Positions 1 to 8,800 of a stretch of 64,000 nt of DNA are shown one piece after another. Below the pieces are notes generated by a model. The model had not been told where the DNA came from and made no database searches. It saw only the letters and a list, made by a program, of their open reading frames with translations. Within the stretch, counting starts at the first letter, position 1. The number at the start of each line of letters is the position of its first letter. The DNA is from Deltaproteobacteria bacterium (GTDB lineage: Bacteria > Myxococcota > Kuafuiibacteriia > Kuafuiibacteriales > Kuafuiibacteriaceae): NCBI GenBank assembly GCA_016703535.1, contig JADJBV010000002.1:2666001-2730000 (forward strand), written 5' to 3'. Position numbers and translations under genes: made by a program.

Positions 1-1
1 T

Positions 2-619
2 CTCACCCAGGAGATGGAGGCCCGGGACCTCGGCGAGTTGGCCTTCAATCCCGCCGGGAACGCCCAGGTGATCCCGATCTACAGTCGCCCCGGAGAGTCT
101 GCGCCTCGGGATCGGGGCGCCGCGGTGGTCTTGTTGCCCTTCGACTTTCCTTATCGCGGCGCTCGACACCGGGGGATCTTCGTCCACACCGACGGTTATC
201 TCTCTTTTTTGCCGGGTGCTTCGTCGGCGCCGGTGGGTGGGACCGCACCCAACTCGGTGTTGGCGCCCTTCGCCGCCGATCTGCGGGTCCCCTTGGGCCA
301 AAACCTCTCCGCCTACGAGTCGGAGTGGGAAGGCAGCCGGGCGGTGGTCATCGACTTCGCGCGCCTCCAGTTCGCCGATGAGCCGCTGACCGAACTGTCG
401 GCCCGGGTGGGGCTCTTGGCCGACGGTCGCGTCTACTTCCGCTACGGGACCTTGGACGCGCCGGGGCGTTCGGTTCAGGCGGCGATCGACGACGCTTCGG
501 GGGGCGGTGTCGTGCAGGTGCCGGGGTGTACCGAGAGGAGCAACCTGTGTGACGTGATGGTGGTGCCTCAGGCTCACCTCATTGAGTTCGGGCCAAGCTC
601 GTCGACGGGAGGAAATTGA
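2..619 (+). CDS. Secreted protein, C-terminal nidogen-like domain (5' partial)
   Basis: This is the C-terminal end of a gene that begins before the window. The reading frame is open from base 2. The first ATG, at 14, has a GGAG directly abutting it with no spacing and is followed by no signal peptide, so I read it as internal. The visible ~200 residues are a beta-rich domain (LPFDFPYRGARHRG, then VHTDGYLSF, then LAPFAADLRV) that is repeated at the C-terminus of the next gene, which makes the two genes tandem paralogues. The pattern, in which a protein surface is described as a wide sheet domain with an HxDGY/F turn, resembles nidogen-like domains of secreted proteins. The stop at 619 lies one base before the ATG of the next gene, so the two are surely co-transcribed. 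Function unknown. Confidence 0.75.
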   Translation, partial: LTQEMEARDLGELAFNPAGNAQVIPIYSRPGESAPRDRGAAVVLLPFDFPYRGARHRGIFVHTDGYLSFLPGASSAPVGGTAPNSVLAPFAADLRVPLGQNLSAYESEWEGSRAVVIDFARLQFADEPLTELSARVGLLADGRVYFRYGTLDAPGRSVQAAIDDASGGGVVQVPGCTERSNLCDVMVVPQAHLIEFGPSSSTGGN

Positions 620-620
620 G

Positions 621-2939
621 ATGCGAGGAACCGCGAAGTTCGGGCCCGCTGTGGTGGTTTGGGGACTGGTGGCTTGCGGCAGCGAAGAGCTCGGCAAGTG
701 CCCCTCGACCCATGCCCTCGACTCCAACCAGATCTGTCGGGTCAGCTGCCTGGCCGACAGCGACTGTTTTCCCACCGAGATGTGCAGCTCGGCCCTGCTT
801 TGTGTGCCGAAGGCTGATCAAGGTCCCGAGATCGTGCGTTTTGTCGCGGACCGGAACCCCGTCGCGGAAGGCGAAGAGGTCACGCTGGAGTATGTCGCCC
901 TCTTTGCCGAGAAGGTCCGGCTGTCGGTCAAGAGAGGGGGCTCGACTCAGCCGATCGCCGAAAACGAGGCCTTGGTCGACACCTTCATCTATCAAGCCAC
1001 CCAGGGGGACGTGGTTTTGGAGTTGGAGGCGTTGAGGGGTGAGGTGCGGGTGACCAAGGAGTTGGCGCTCACCGTCACCAGCGCCAACAAGGTCCAGATC
1101 CTCTCCTTCACCGCCGACGCGATCCAGGTCCGGGCCGGCGATCGGGTCAAGCTCGAGTGGGTCCTCCAAAACGAAGAGAGTTTCCGGGTTGAGACCTCCA
1201 ACGGACAGACGTTGGCCATCGTCGAGGGGAGCGTAGCCTTCGACAACCCGACCGAAACTACTGAATATACGCTGGTCGCCGAGGGGCCCGGGGGGCCGGT
1301 CCAAGCGAAGGTCACGGTCGAGGTGGTGATCGACCCCGTCGAGTTGACGATCGACGTGCTGGAGATCTCCGCGCCCGCCGAGGCCAGGCCCGGCGACAAC
1401 GGCGTGATCAAGTGGCGCACCACCGGGGCTTCGCGGCTCCGGGTGCGGGAGGTCCGTACCGACCGAGTGTTGTTCGAGACCGCCGACCCGCGAGTGGCGG
1501 CCGAAGGGCGTTGGCTGTTGGCGTTCCAAGAGACCGGAAATCGGACCTACGAATTGGCGGTCGAGGGCCAGGGGACCCAAGGAACCCGGGTCGTGGCGGT
1601 CAACGTGACGCCTTGGCTCGACCCTCCGAGCCTCACCAACGTCCAGGTCGCGCCCACGGTCGGGCCCCAGCGGATGGACATCGACGTCAGCTGGACCGTG
1701 GAGCCGGCTGACACCCCGATCTTGATCCTCGATCAGAGCAGCGGCGAGAGTTGGAGCGTCGAGGGCGAGACCACCGCCACCATCCCCGGGGATGGCGCGA
1801 CCCGCCGTCTGCTGGTGCGGGCCGAAAACGAAAGTGGCGTGGCCGAAGAGTTGGTCGTCGCATGGCGCCTCCAGAACGAGTTGGAAGACAACGCCCAGAT
1901 CCCCCAGCCGATCGACGGAGTGGCCATCGACGGCGTCTTGGAGAACCCAAATGACACCGGCGACCTCGATCGTTTTCAGCTGACGGTCCCGGCCCAAGGC
2001 AGCCTGGCGGTCCAGCTCAAAGGCGCTTGTCTCTCCTTCATCACCTTGCGGATCCTCGATCCTCAACAGCAGCCCCTGCAGGAGTCCGCCGGTGGGGGCC
2101 TCGGTGACTGCCCCGGGGTGTTGACGGCGACCGGCTTGACCGGCGGCGTTTACGAGGTCCAGGTCGAGTCCGAGATCCTCATCGGTGACTCCTATGTTTT
2201 GATCGCGGATCCACGAGCCCCGATCTGCGGCGATGGGGCCACTCAGGTCGGTGAGTCCTGCGACGACGGCGCGCGCCTGAAGAACGACGGCTGCGACGGC
2301 TACTGCCAAGCCGAACCCCACTTTCAGTACGCGGTTTCGGTCGTGCCCCCGGAGCCTTCGGAGCCGACCGCTCTGCCCCTCGACTTCGACCTGGTGGCGC
2401 CGGTGCTCGGCGCCGAACTCGCGGATCGGGGCGTTGGGGTGGTCGAACTGCCCTTTGATCTCCCGTTTTTTGGCCAACGCTACAGAGGCGTGATGGTCCA
2501 CGTGGACGGCTTCGCCGGCTTCACCCCGGCGATCGCCGACGGCCCGGTCCTGGCGCCGGACGCGCCCAACGCGGTGTTGGCCCTCTTCGCGGGTGACCTG
2601 CGGCTACGGGGTGGTGGAGCCCGGATCTTCGCCTCCGCCTTTATGGTCAACGAGGCCCACGGGGTGGCGATCACCTACGAGCGGGTGGGGCTGCAGGTCG
2701 CGGTGGCCAACGAAATGACGGGCACGGTGGCCCTGGTCGACGACGGTCGCCTGGCGGTCCGTTATCGAAGCCTGGTCGGGTCTCCGGCTCGAGAGGTCGA
2801 GGCTGGGCTCCAGGGCCCGAGTGGGGCGCCGATCTTTCCGGTCCCTTGTATGAACTCGACACCCGGCTCCACCAGCTGCCCCATTGGCGGTCTTCCGAAT
2901 GGGCAGCTGGTGCAGTTTACGCCGGCAGGTCGCCGCTAG
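621..2939 (+). CDS. Multidomain surface lipoprotein with Ig-like and DUF4215-type repeats
   Basis: A 772-residue exported protein. I chose the ATG at 621 because GGAGG lies at 609-613 and the resulting N-terminus (MRGTAKFGPAVVVWGLVACG) is a short lipoprotein signal with lipobox L-V-A-C. After a Cys-rich segment (aa 25-65) come two or more Ig-like sheets (about aa 70-235), further beta-rich segments, then a cysteine repeat at about aa 536-562 (CGDG...GESCDDG...DGCDGYC) typical of the Myxococcus DUF4215 repeat, and finally the nidogen-like C-terminal domain shared with the preceding gene. It would sit on the cell surface or in the periplasm, possibly as a binding or adhesion protein. No catalytic motif is visible. 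Start one base after the previous stop implies an operon with its paralogue. Confidence 0.85.
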   Translation: MRGTAKFGPAVVVWGLVACGSEELGKCPSTHALDSNQICRVSCLADSDCFPTEMCSSALLCVPKADQGPEIVRFVADRNPVAEGEEVTLEYVALFAEKVRLSVKRGGSTQPIAENEALVDTFIYQATQGDVVLELEALRGEVRVTKELALTVTSANKVQILSFTADAIQVRAGDRVKLEWVLQNEESFRVETSNGQTLAIVEGSVAFDNPTETTEYTLVAEGPGGPVQAKVTVEVVIDPVELTIDVLEISAPAEARPGDNGVIKWRTTGASRLRVREVRTDRVLFETADPRVAAEGRWLLAFQETGNRTYELAVEGQGTQGTRVVAVNVTPWLDPPSLTNVQVAPTVGPQRMDIDVSWTVEPADTPILILDQSSGESWSVEGETTATIPGDGATRRLLVRAENESGVAEELVVAWRLQNELEDNAQIPQPIDGVAIDGVLENPNDTGDLDRFQLTVPAQGSLAVQLKGACLSFITLRILDPQQQPLQESAGGGLGDCPGVLTATGLTGGVYEVQVESEILIGDSYVLIADPRAPICGDGATQVGESCDDGARLKNDGCDGYCQAEPHFQYAVSVVPPEPSEPTALPLDFDLVAPVLGAELADRGVGVVELPFDLPFFGQRYRGVMVHVDGFAGFTPAIADGPVLAPDAPNAVLALFAGDLRLRGGGARIFASAFMVNEAHGVAITYERVGLQVAVANEMTGTVALVDDGRLAVRYRSLVGSPAREVEAGLQGPSGAPIFPVPCMNSTPGSTSCPIGGLPNGQLVQFTPAGRR

Positions 2940-2961
2940 GAGCCTGTTGATTTGGAGCGCA

Positions 2962-2974
2962 GGCCCGTTGGGCC
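2962..2974. terminator. Hairpin between converging genes
   Basis: GGCCC-GTT-GGGCC forms a perfect 5-bp stem in the 42-bp gap between two genes that converge here. It could stop transcription from both sides, but it has no T-tract, so it is only a candidate terminator. Confidence 0.3.
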
Positions 2975-2981
2975 CAGGGGC

Positions 2982-4517
2982 TCAGAGGATTTCGAAGAAC
3001 AAGCGGTACGGAGCGCTGGCGCCGTTGACGCCGTAGACCCGGATCATGCCCGGGCCTTCACCTTGGTAAGCCTCGGCGTTGCGGGTCGAGAAGCTGCCCA
3101 CCGGCTGGTTGTTCGAGGTCACCGGGCGGCCGGTCGAAGCGTTCCACAGATCCAGGTCCAGGTTCCCGGTCGCGTTCTGGAACTGGATCGTCAAGCGCCA
3201 GCGGCCCGGGACATCGATGCGGTAGTAGTCAGCGGCGTCGGTGCAGACGCCGCCGTCGACGAGCGCGGGCCCGTTGAGCAGCGCGGCGGTGGCCAAGGTG
3301 TCGTTCGGCTCGGAGGCCTCGTCTTGGCCTTCGGTGCACTGAGACTCGAAGGCGGGCAGGGGGTTCAGCGGGTCACGCCAGTTCCACTCCGGGTTCTCGA
3401 CGATGTCGACCAAGGGCAGGTAGTACTCGCTGGCCGACTGGGTCGCGATCATCCGCATGTCCCGCTTTCGGTAGATGAAGACCGAGGGGTAGGCGGTGAT
3501 GACCGGTGAGTTGCGGATGGTGTCCGCGACGGGTTTGGTGTCGGCGTCGCCGATGCGGATGCCCCGGCCTCCGCCGCCCATGCTGTTGATCTTGCGGTTG
3601 GCGTAGGCGTTGCTCGCCGGGCCGTAACTTTCGGTCTCGGCCTCGACGTGGACCAACAGGGCGCCGGCCGCCTCGAGGTCGTCGGCCATTGCGGTGACCC
3701 GATCCAAATAACCCGGGCAGGCCGGGCACCAGCCGGCCATCACCAACAACACGATGGTCTCTTTGTCGGCGAACTGCGCGTCGCAGAAGAAGGACTGGGT
3801 CGAGAAGTTGATCTTGCTGCCGTCGCCCAAGAAGGCGCCTTCCCAGCTCATGTTGGGCAACATCTCGTATTCGAGCACGGTGGCCGGAGCGCCAGCGGGG
3901 TAGCGGCACTCCACGTTGAGGGCCAAGACCTCTCGCACGCTCTCCAGCTCGGCCACGACCTCGACCGCGCCGACCTTGAGGCCCTTGATGGTCCCCGGGG
4001 CCTCCACCGCCGCCAACTCGACGTTGGAGACGGTCCAGGTCACGGCCTGGGTCACGTCCTGCACGCTGTCGTCGGCGAAGACGCCAGTGGCGGTCAGCTG
4101 CACGGTTTCGCCGGCCCCGACGGCCGCGTTGCCGGCGATGCTCAGCGACACCAAACGGGCGGGCACCACGGTCAAGGTCGACTCGGCCGACTGGCCCTCG
4201 AAGGTGGCCTTGAGCACCGCGGTCCCCGGGGCCACCGCCTTGATGGCGACGCCGTTGCTGCGGTCGAGCACCGCCGCCTCACCGGTGATGCTCAGCTCGA
4301 CTTTATCGAGCAAGTTCACCGTGGTGCCGTCGCTGTAGCTGCCATCGACCTTGATGACTTGGCTCTGGCTCACCTCGAGCATCGGCAACTCGAGAGAGAC
4401 CGTCAGCCCTTGAAGCGTTGGGGCGACGACGGGAGGAGGTCCCCCGGGCTCCTTTTCGGTCCCTCCACAGGCACCGAGGAGCAGACAACAAAGACCAAGA
4501 GACCTAACCTTGAGCAT
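2982..4517 (-). CDS. Lipoprotein with Ig-like (Big2) domains and thioredoxin-like domain
   Basis: A 511-residue lipoprotein (signal MLKVRSLGLCCLLLGACGG, lipobox L-G-A-C). Residues ~30-200 read as two bacterial Ig-like (Big2-type) domains, with the recurrent VLKATFEGQSAESTLTVV style of strand. A thioredoxin-like fold follows, with the redox motif W-C-P-A-C at aa 263-267 in the context VMAGWCPACPGYLDRV, so both active-site cysteines are present. The tail (aa ~405-511) resembles the pre-peptidase C-terminal (PPC) beta domain of secreted proteins. Known thioredoxin-like proteins of this sort act in the oxidising periplasm as disulfide reductants or in cytochrome assembly; the role here is inferred only. 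It is followed on the same strand by nothing close, and its upstream neighbour (4591-5826) is 73 bp away, probably the same transcription unit. Confidence 0.8.
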   Translation of the reverse strand: MLKVRSLGLCCLLLGACGGTEKEPGGPPPVVAPTLQGLTVSLELPMLEVSQSQVIKVDGSYSDGTTVNLLDKVELSITGEAAVLDRSNGVAIKAVAPGTAVLKATFEGQSAESTLTVVPARLVSLSIAGNAAVGAGETVQLTATGVFADDSVQDVTQAVTWTVSNVELAAVEAPGTIKGLKVGAVEVVAELESVREVLALNVECRYPAGAPATVLEYEMLPNMSWEGAFLGDGSKINFSTQSFFCDAQFADKETIVLLVMAGWCPACPGYLDRVTAMADDLEAAGALLVHVEAETESYGPASNAYANRKINSMGGGGRGIRIGDADTKPVADTIRNSPVITAYPSVFIYRKRDMRMIATQSASEYYLPLVDIVENPEWNWRDPLNPLPAFESQCTEGQDEASEPNDTLATAALLNGPALVDGGVCTDAADYYRIDVPGRWRLTIQFQNATGNLDLDLWNASTGRPVTSNNQPVGSFSTRNAEAYQGEGPGMIRVYGVNGASAPYRLFFEIL

Positions 4518-4590
4518 TGGGCTTTCCTCTCAGAAAAAGCCCTGTCAAGGCAACCAGTCAGTCGCCCAGGATCACGATGGGGAGGGAGGG

Positions 4591-5826
4591 TTAGGGACCG
4601 GTTCCGTCCACTTCGGTCACTTGTCGCTGGTCCAGCACACCCGAGCTGCGGCCGTCGCTGAGCCGTACCACGTTGTCGGGCAAAGGTTTTTTGGCTTCAC
4701 TTCCATACACCTCACCGATGGCGGTGGAGGTGGCGTCGATCTCTCGGCCCAACTCTTCCAGAGCCTGGGCGACGGGTGAACTTTCGCCGAAGGCCCGTTC
4801 CGCGTCGGCAGAGCGGAGGTGGAGGAGGGAAAAGCGAACCTTCTCGAGCAAAGCGACGTTGGCGTGGAGTCGGGCCACCACCCGATCCCGCCCCCGCTCG
4901 ACGGCCAGGAGGGCCTCTCGTTGTTGCTCCAGGCTGGCCACCGCCGCCAGGTAAGTCTCCTGAGCACCCAGGTCGGCCGCCGCCTCGGCTTTTTTCCTGA
5001 GCTGCCCGATCCGATCCTCGAGCTCGAAGGCCGGGGTCGCCGCTAGATCCGACTCCAGCCGCCGCACCTGCTCGGCGATCTGGAGGATCCGCAACATCAT
5101 CTGGGCGGCCCGGCTGTCGATCGCCGCCATGGTCGCGTCCCCCGAACGGGAGGCCAGCTCCCCTTTGACCGTCCGATGGATCTCTTGGGCCCGGGCCAAG
5201 ATGTCGTGGAGCTCTCCGTCCTTTTTTTGGAGCGCTTCCTCGAAGGCCGCCTCCACCGGATCCCGGGGTTGGGCCAAAAACTTGGGCGCCGAAGCCAACC
5301 CCAAAAAGAAGCCGGCCAAGGCTCCAGTCGCCGCCACGCCCAAGGGCCCCGGCACCACCCCGGCGAAGACGTCCCAGCTCAACATCACGTTGGCCACGTA
5401 CAGCCCGGCCGCCGAGGTCACGGTGGCCAAGGCCCCGGTGGCCAGCTGCCGCCGCCGGTTTTCGCCCGCCGCCAACACCGGCACCGCCGCCGCGCCCAAA
5501 AGCGCCGCCGCAAAAGGGGGCCAGCTGGAGGCCGCCACGAACAAGGCGCTCCCGACCAACCCCATCCCGGCCCCGAAGAAGGCCTTCCACCGGGCCTTGG
5601 CTTCGTACGCCGCCGCCGCCAAGCCCCCCGTCGCCACCCCGATGGCCAACACTGGCAGGGCCGTCTCCAAGCCGAAGACCAGGGCCCCGAGCTGAACGAA
5701 GAGGGCCCCGACGCCGGCCCCGGCGGTGGTCTTCAAGACCTGCAGGTGGAAGGAGGAGTGATCACTTTGGCCCTCGGTCTTTTTGGCCAAGGCCCGGGGG
5801 CCCGTTTTGTCGAGGGCGGAGGTCAC
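4591..5826 (-). CDS. Polytopic membrane protein with long helical cytoplasmic tail
   Basis: 411 residues, unrecognised. The N-terminal half (aa ~33-200) holds about five or six Ala/Gly/Leu-rich membrane helices. The C-terminal half (aa ~205-390) is charged and strongly helical, with heptad-like stretches (RRLESDLAATPAFELEDRIG, then QLRKKAEAAADL), and is probably a cytoplasmic coiled coil. No enzymatic motif is visible. It follows the VWA-domain gene on the same strand after a 59-bp gap that contains an 8-bp dyad, so it may be co-transcribed with it. A membrane protein that pairs with a membrane-anchored VWA protein could be a stress or envelope-sensing partner, but that is a guess. Confidence 0.7.
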   Translation of the reverse strand: MTSALDKTGPRALAKKTEGQSDHSSFHLQVLKTTAGAGVGALFVQLGALVFGLETALPVLAIGVATGGLAAAAYEAKARWKAFFGAGMGLVGSALFVAASSWPPFAAALLGAAAVPVLAAGENRRRQLATGALATVTSAAGLYVANVMLSWDVFAGVVPGPLGVAATGALAGFFLGLASAPKFLAQPRDPVEAAFEEALQKKDGELHDILARAQEIHRTVKGELASRSGDATMAAIDSRAAQMMLRILQIAEQVRRLESDLAATPAFELEDRIGQLRKKAEAAADLGAQETYLAAVASLEQQREALLAVERGRDRVVARLHANVALLEKVRFSLLHLRSADAERAFGESSPVAQALEELGREIDATSTAIGEVYGSEAKKPLPDNVVRLSDGRSSGVLDQRQVTEVDGTGP

Positions 5827-5851
5827 GGGTCACTCACTCTCTTTAATGTAC

Positions 5852-5878
5852 GATACTCAGTACACGATATTGAGTATC
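5852..5878. promoter_or_regulatory. 8-bp dyad in AT-rich gap
   Basis: GATACTCA (5852-5859) and TGAGTATC (5871-5878) are perfect inverted repeats 11 bp apart, in a 59-bp AT-rich gap between two minus-strand genes within otherwise very GC-rich DNA. It could be an operator for the downstream membrane-protein gene or a weak hairpin. The 19-bp centre-to-centre spacing fits a dimeric regulator bound on one face of the helix. Confidence 0.4.
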
Positions 5879-5885
5879 AAGTGGG

Positions 5886-7313
5886 TCAATACACGAACAC
5901 CTGGCGGGCCTTCAGCTTTTCGCTCTTGATCAGGTCCTTGCCCAGGTCCGACTCGGGGGCCGCGTTCTCCAGGTCGCTGGAGATGCGGATCATCTGCTGG
6001 ACCTGATCTTCGACCTGGTTGCTCTTGAGCCAGGCGTTTTTGGCGCGGGTTTCGTTGATCTGACGCCGCAGGCGCTCCACCGCCAAACGACGATCGCCGT
6101 TTTGGAAGCTCTTGGCCGCCTCTTCCCGGGCCCGGGCCGCCTTGGCCTCTTCGAACACCGCGCTGACCTCGATCTGCTCGCTGGCCGTGATCTCCGAGAC
6201 GTCGGTGATCGCCGCCGCCGAAAGGGCCGCCTGGAACTCCTCCACGTCCCCGCCCATGGGCGAGGCGTCGGACAAGACCAGGTTGGTGATCGCCGCCTGG
6301 CCCACCGCGGGTCCCGCCAAACGTAAGGTCACCATCACCTGGCGCCGTTCACCGCTGGCCATGTCGCCCACGGGAATGACGATGCGTCCGTTTTTGGCTT
6401 CGGTCCGGTAGCCGTAGACCTGTTCGATGCTGACGCCGGCGGGCAACTCCAGGCCGACCTCCACCGCCCGGGCCGCCAAGGTCTCCAGGCCTTCCAGCTC
6501 TTGGTCGAGGGCCACCCGGATCGAGTTGCCATCCTTGGCGTAGAAGTAGCCGCCGCCGCCGGCTTGGGCGACCTCGGTCATCAGGTCTTCGTTGAAGTCG
6601 AGGCCCACGCCCAAGGTCGAGACGGTGATGCCTTCTTGGCGCGCCGCCCGGGTGATCTCGGCGATGGTGGCGGGATCGGTGATGCCTTGGTTGGCGTTGC
6701 CGTCCGAGACCAAGATCAAGCGCTTGATGCCCAGGTCGCTGCGGGTGCGCAAGGCGCGCAGGCCTTGTTCGAGGCCGCCCGAGAGGTTGGTGCCGCCGCC
6801 ATCCAGGACCTGATCGATGATCCGCTCGATGCGCTCTCGGTTGCCGCCGACCTGGGTCAGGGGCAGGTCGAGCGAATAATCCGAGGCGTAGGTGATCAAG
6901 GTGAGGTGGTCCTGATCCGCGAGGCGCTGCACCAGGGCCTTCGCCGCTGCCCGGGCCTTGATGATCTTGTCGCCGGCCATCGAGCCCGAGCGATCCAAAA
7001 CCAAAGCCACCGCCCGATCGGGCTGAGGGCCGGCTTCGTTTTTGCGGGCGGTCAGGTTGATCAGCAGCGACACCGAGCTCGGTGCTTCCGCCAGCACCTT
7101 CGGGTTGGCCAGGGTCGCATCCAGCGTGACCCGATCGCCGATCCGCGCCTTCCATTCACCGAGGGGCACCATCTTGGGAGGCAGCGGCACCGGGACCTGG
7201 CTGACCTCTACCGGCTCGACCGGGATCGGCTTCGGCCCGAGGCGCAGCCCAAAGAGGAGGGCGGTCAGCAAAATTGCGAGGGCGAGACCGAACAGGGCGA
7301 AGGTCTTCTTCAT
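5886..7313 (-). CDS. Membrane-anchored von Willebrand factor A domain protein
   Basis: 475 residues. Start at 7313 is chosen over a possible upstream start because it gives an N-terminal membrane anchor (MKKTFALFGLALAILLTALL) preceded by a GGAG ribosome site. The VWA domain carries a complete MIDAS metal site: D-R-S-G-S at about aa 106-110 (VALVLDRSGSMAG), a Thr in GGTNLSGGLEQGL and the Asp in LILVSDGNAN. The C-terminal ~150 residues hold a beta-rich part and then a charged helix (VERLRRQINETRAKNAW). The architecture (anchor, VIT-like N-terminus, VWA, helical tail) matches YfbK-like proteins, which bind protein ligands through Mg2+. It probably faces the periplasm and works with the membrane protein encoded just downstream. 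Confidence 0.88.
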   Translation of the reverse strand: MKKTFALFGLALAILLTALLFGLRLGPKPIPVEPVEVSQVPVPLPPKMVPLGEWKARIGDRVTLDATLANPKVLAEAPSSVSLLINLTARKNEAGPQPDRAVALVLDRSGSMAGDKIIKARAAAKALVQRLADQDHLTLITYASDYSLDLPLTQVGGNRERIERIIDQVLDGGGTNLSGGLEQGLRALRTRSDLGIKRLILVSDGNANQGITDPATIAEITRAARQEGITVSTLGVGLDFNEDLMTEVAQAGGGGYFYAKDGNSIRVALDQELEGLETLAARAVEVGLELPAGVSIEQVYGYRTEAKNGRIVIPVGDMASGERRQVMVTLRLAGPAVGQAAITNLVLSDASPMGGDVEEFQAALSAAAITDVSEITASEQIEVSAVFEEAKAARAREEAAKSFQNGDRRLAVERLRRQINETRAKNAWLKSNQVEDQVQQMIRISSDLENAAPESDLGKDLIKSEKLKARQVFVY

Positions 7314-7451
7314 GGTGCATCTCCAACGAACGAAAGAGCCGGGCGATCTGTCGCCTGGTCTCGGATCATCGCCGATCCGACGTCCCGGCGTCACCGGCTG
7401 CAACGGCCTATCGAAGAGATGCTATTTCCGTGGCTGTGGTTCCCGCCGAAA

Positions 7452-7928
7452 TTATTCGGTGCAGGCGTGTCCCACCTTTACGCAGAACTTGTCGCCGGGC
7501 TGGATGTTGGAGCCCGGGCCCGGATCGGATTGGAGGACCGGCTCACACGCAAAACCCTCGGGACAATCTCCGACCTCTTGGCAGGCCTTGGTGCAGAAGG
7601 CGTTGGTGCCCTGGTAGGACACGCAGGTGAGGTTGGAGCAGTCGAAGGCCGGATCGAGCTTGATGGCGTTGATGAACTCGCCGGACGGGGCCTTTTCGGG
7701 TTTGGGGACCAGGTTGGGGTCTCGGCCGGCCAACACCTGGCAACAATTTCCGGTGTCGTCGCTGTTGCAGGCGGTCGAGACAGCGGCCAAGCCCGCGAAC
7801 ACTAAGGCACTTGCCCAGACCGACAGGCGACGGGACCAGGGATCTGGCCCCCAGGCGCGGGACTGTGTAAGACCGGGTCGTCGGATGCGCCGGAGCAAGG
7901 CTCGCATTTCGCTGGGGCTGCTTAACAT
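7452..7928 (-). CDS. Small Cys-rich lipoprotein
   Basis: 158 residues. The mature N-terminus follows a lipobox S-T-A-C (about aa 54), reached after a long, Arg-rich N-region; a later ATG seven codons in is an equally good start. The mature part has eleven or so cysteines in C-C, C-x4-C and C-x5-C spacings (DDTGNCCQVL, CSNLTCVSYQ), the kind of disulfide-rich domain seen in many myxobacterial surface lipoproteins. Function unknown. It is transcribed away from the Glt-like operon and is separated from it by 96 bp that must hold both promoters. Confidence 0.65.
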   Translation of the reverse strand: MLSSPSEMRALLRRIRRPGLTQSRAWGPDPWSRRLSVWASALVFAGLAAVSTACNSDDTGNCCQVLAGRDPNLVPKPEKAPSGEFINAIKLDPAFDCSNLTCVSYQGTNAFCTKACQEVGDCPEGFACEPVLQSDPGPGSNIQPGDKFCVKVGHACTE

Positions 7929-8024
7929 GGGGGCCTCGTGGTTGAAAGACGCGCGGCGTCCATTTGCGCACGATCACATGGCATCGTAGCATCCACTCCC
8001 TATCACTGCGGAAACCAATAGGAA

Positions 8025-8792
8025 ATGACCAGAACACCGCGCCCCCTGACCATCCTTGCCCTTGGCCTCGCGATCCCGTTCGCGCCGCTTTCTGCCGCCG
8101 CGCAGGACGACGGCGACACGAGCGGTGGCGTGACCACCACCGGCGACTCCGAAACCTCGGCCGAAGGCCAAGAGACCGAGGTCGCGCCGACCCCAGAGGA
8201 GAGCAAAAAGAAGCTCTCCGACCGGATCAAGTCGGTGCAGCGCAAGGCCTTCATGAAGCACCAGCGGGTCGAGATCTTCCCCCAGTTCGCCCTCGACCTG
8301 AACGACCCGTTTTTCCAGCACCTGATCGTGGGTGGGGCCGTCGGCTTCCACTTGGCCGACTCGTTTTCGCTGGAGGCTCGGGGTGGCGTGGTGATCGCCT
8401 CGATCGAGCAGAGCGCGATCCGCTTCGTGCGGAACCAAACCGACTCGCTCCTCGAAGACCCGCCGGAGTTCCGCTACCACTTCGACCTCGATGCCTTGTG
8501 GGCGCCGTTCTACGGCAAGATCTCGCTGTTCGGTGAAGGCATCCTGCACTTCGACACCTACCTGACGGTGGGACCCGGCGTGTTCGGCACCGACGCGGGC
8601 CTCAACCCGGCCGCCAACATCGGGATCGGGCAACGCTACTTCATCAACGAGTTCCTCACCGCCCGGGTCGAGATCCGCAACTACCTGTTCCTGGACAACC
8701 GGGACGGCAACTCGGATCTGCAAAACCTGTTGGTGTTGGGCTTCGCCGTCTCCGGCTTCTTCCCGACCACCTTCGAGTACGAGTTCCAGTGA
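8025..8792 (+). CDS. Outer-membrane beta-barrel, GltA/GltB/GltH-like
   Basis: 255 residues with a Sec signal (MTRTPRPLTILALGLAIPFA...AAAQ) and an acidic spacer, then a domain of alternating strands rich in aromatic and polar residues (VEIFPQFALDLNDPFFQHL at aa ~85, terminating in FEYEFQ, a typical barrel end with C-terminal aromatic). This is the size and style of the TIGR04565-type outer-membrane barrel that myxobacteria place beside TPR genes, including the GltA, GltB and GltH porin-like proteins of the gliding apparatus. It is the first gene of a six-gene operon whose other members match GltC, D, E, F and G by order and domain. Its stop overlaps an alternative GTG start of the next gene. 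Confidence 0.8.
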   Translation: MTRTPRPLTILALGLAIPFAPLSAAAQDDGDTSGGVTTTGDSETSAEGQETEVAPTPEESKKKLSDRIKSVQRKAFMKHQRVEIFPQFALDLNDPFFQHLIVGGAVGFHLADSFSLEARGGVVIASIEQSAIRFVRNQTDSLLEDPPEFRYHFDLDALWAPFYGKISLFGEGILHFDTYLTVGPGVFGTDAGLNPAANIGIGQRYFINEFLTARVEIRNYLFLDNRDGNSDLQNLLVLGFAVSGFFPTTFEYEFQ

Positions 8793-8800
8793 GGTCCGGT

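Noticed and set aside
14..619. ATG at position 14 as the true start of the first gene
   Set aside because: The frame is open to the left edge, the ribosome-like GGAG touches the ATG, and the protein lacks the signal peptide its paralogue has; so it is a truncated gene.
579..2501. A 640-codon open frame on the minus strand antisense to the surface lipoprotein
   Set aside because: High G+C makes long antisense frames common; it has no signal, no recognisable domain and a composition (many Gly/Asp/Arg, few Lys) typical of a shadow of the plus-strand gene.
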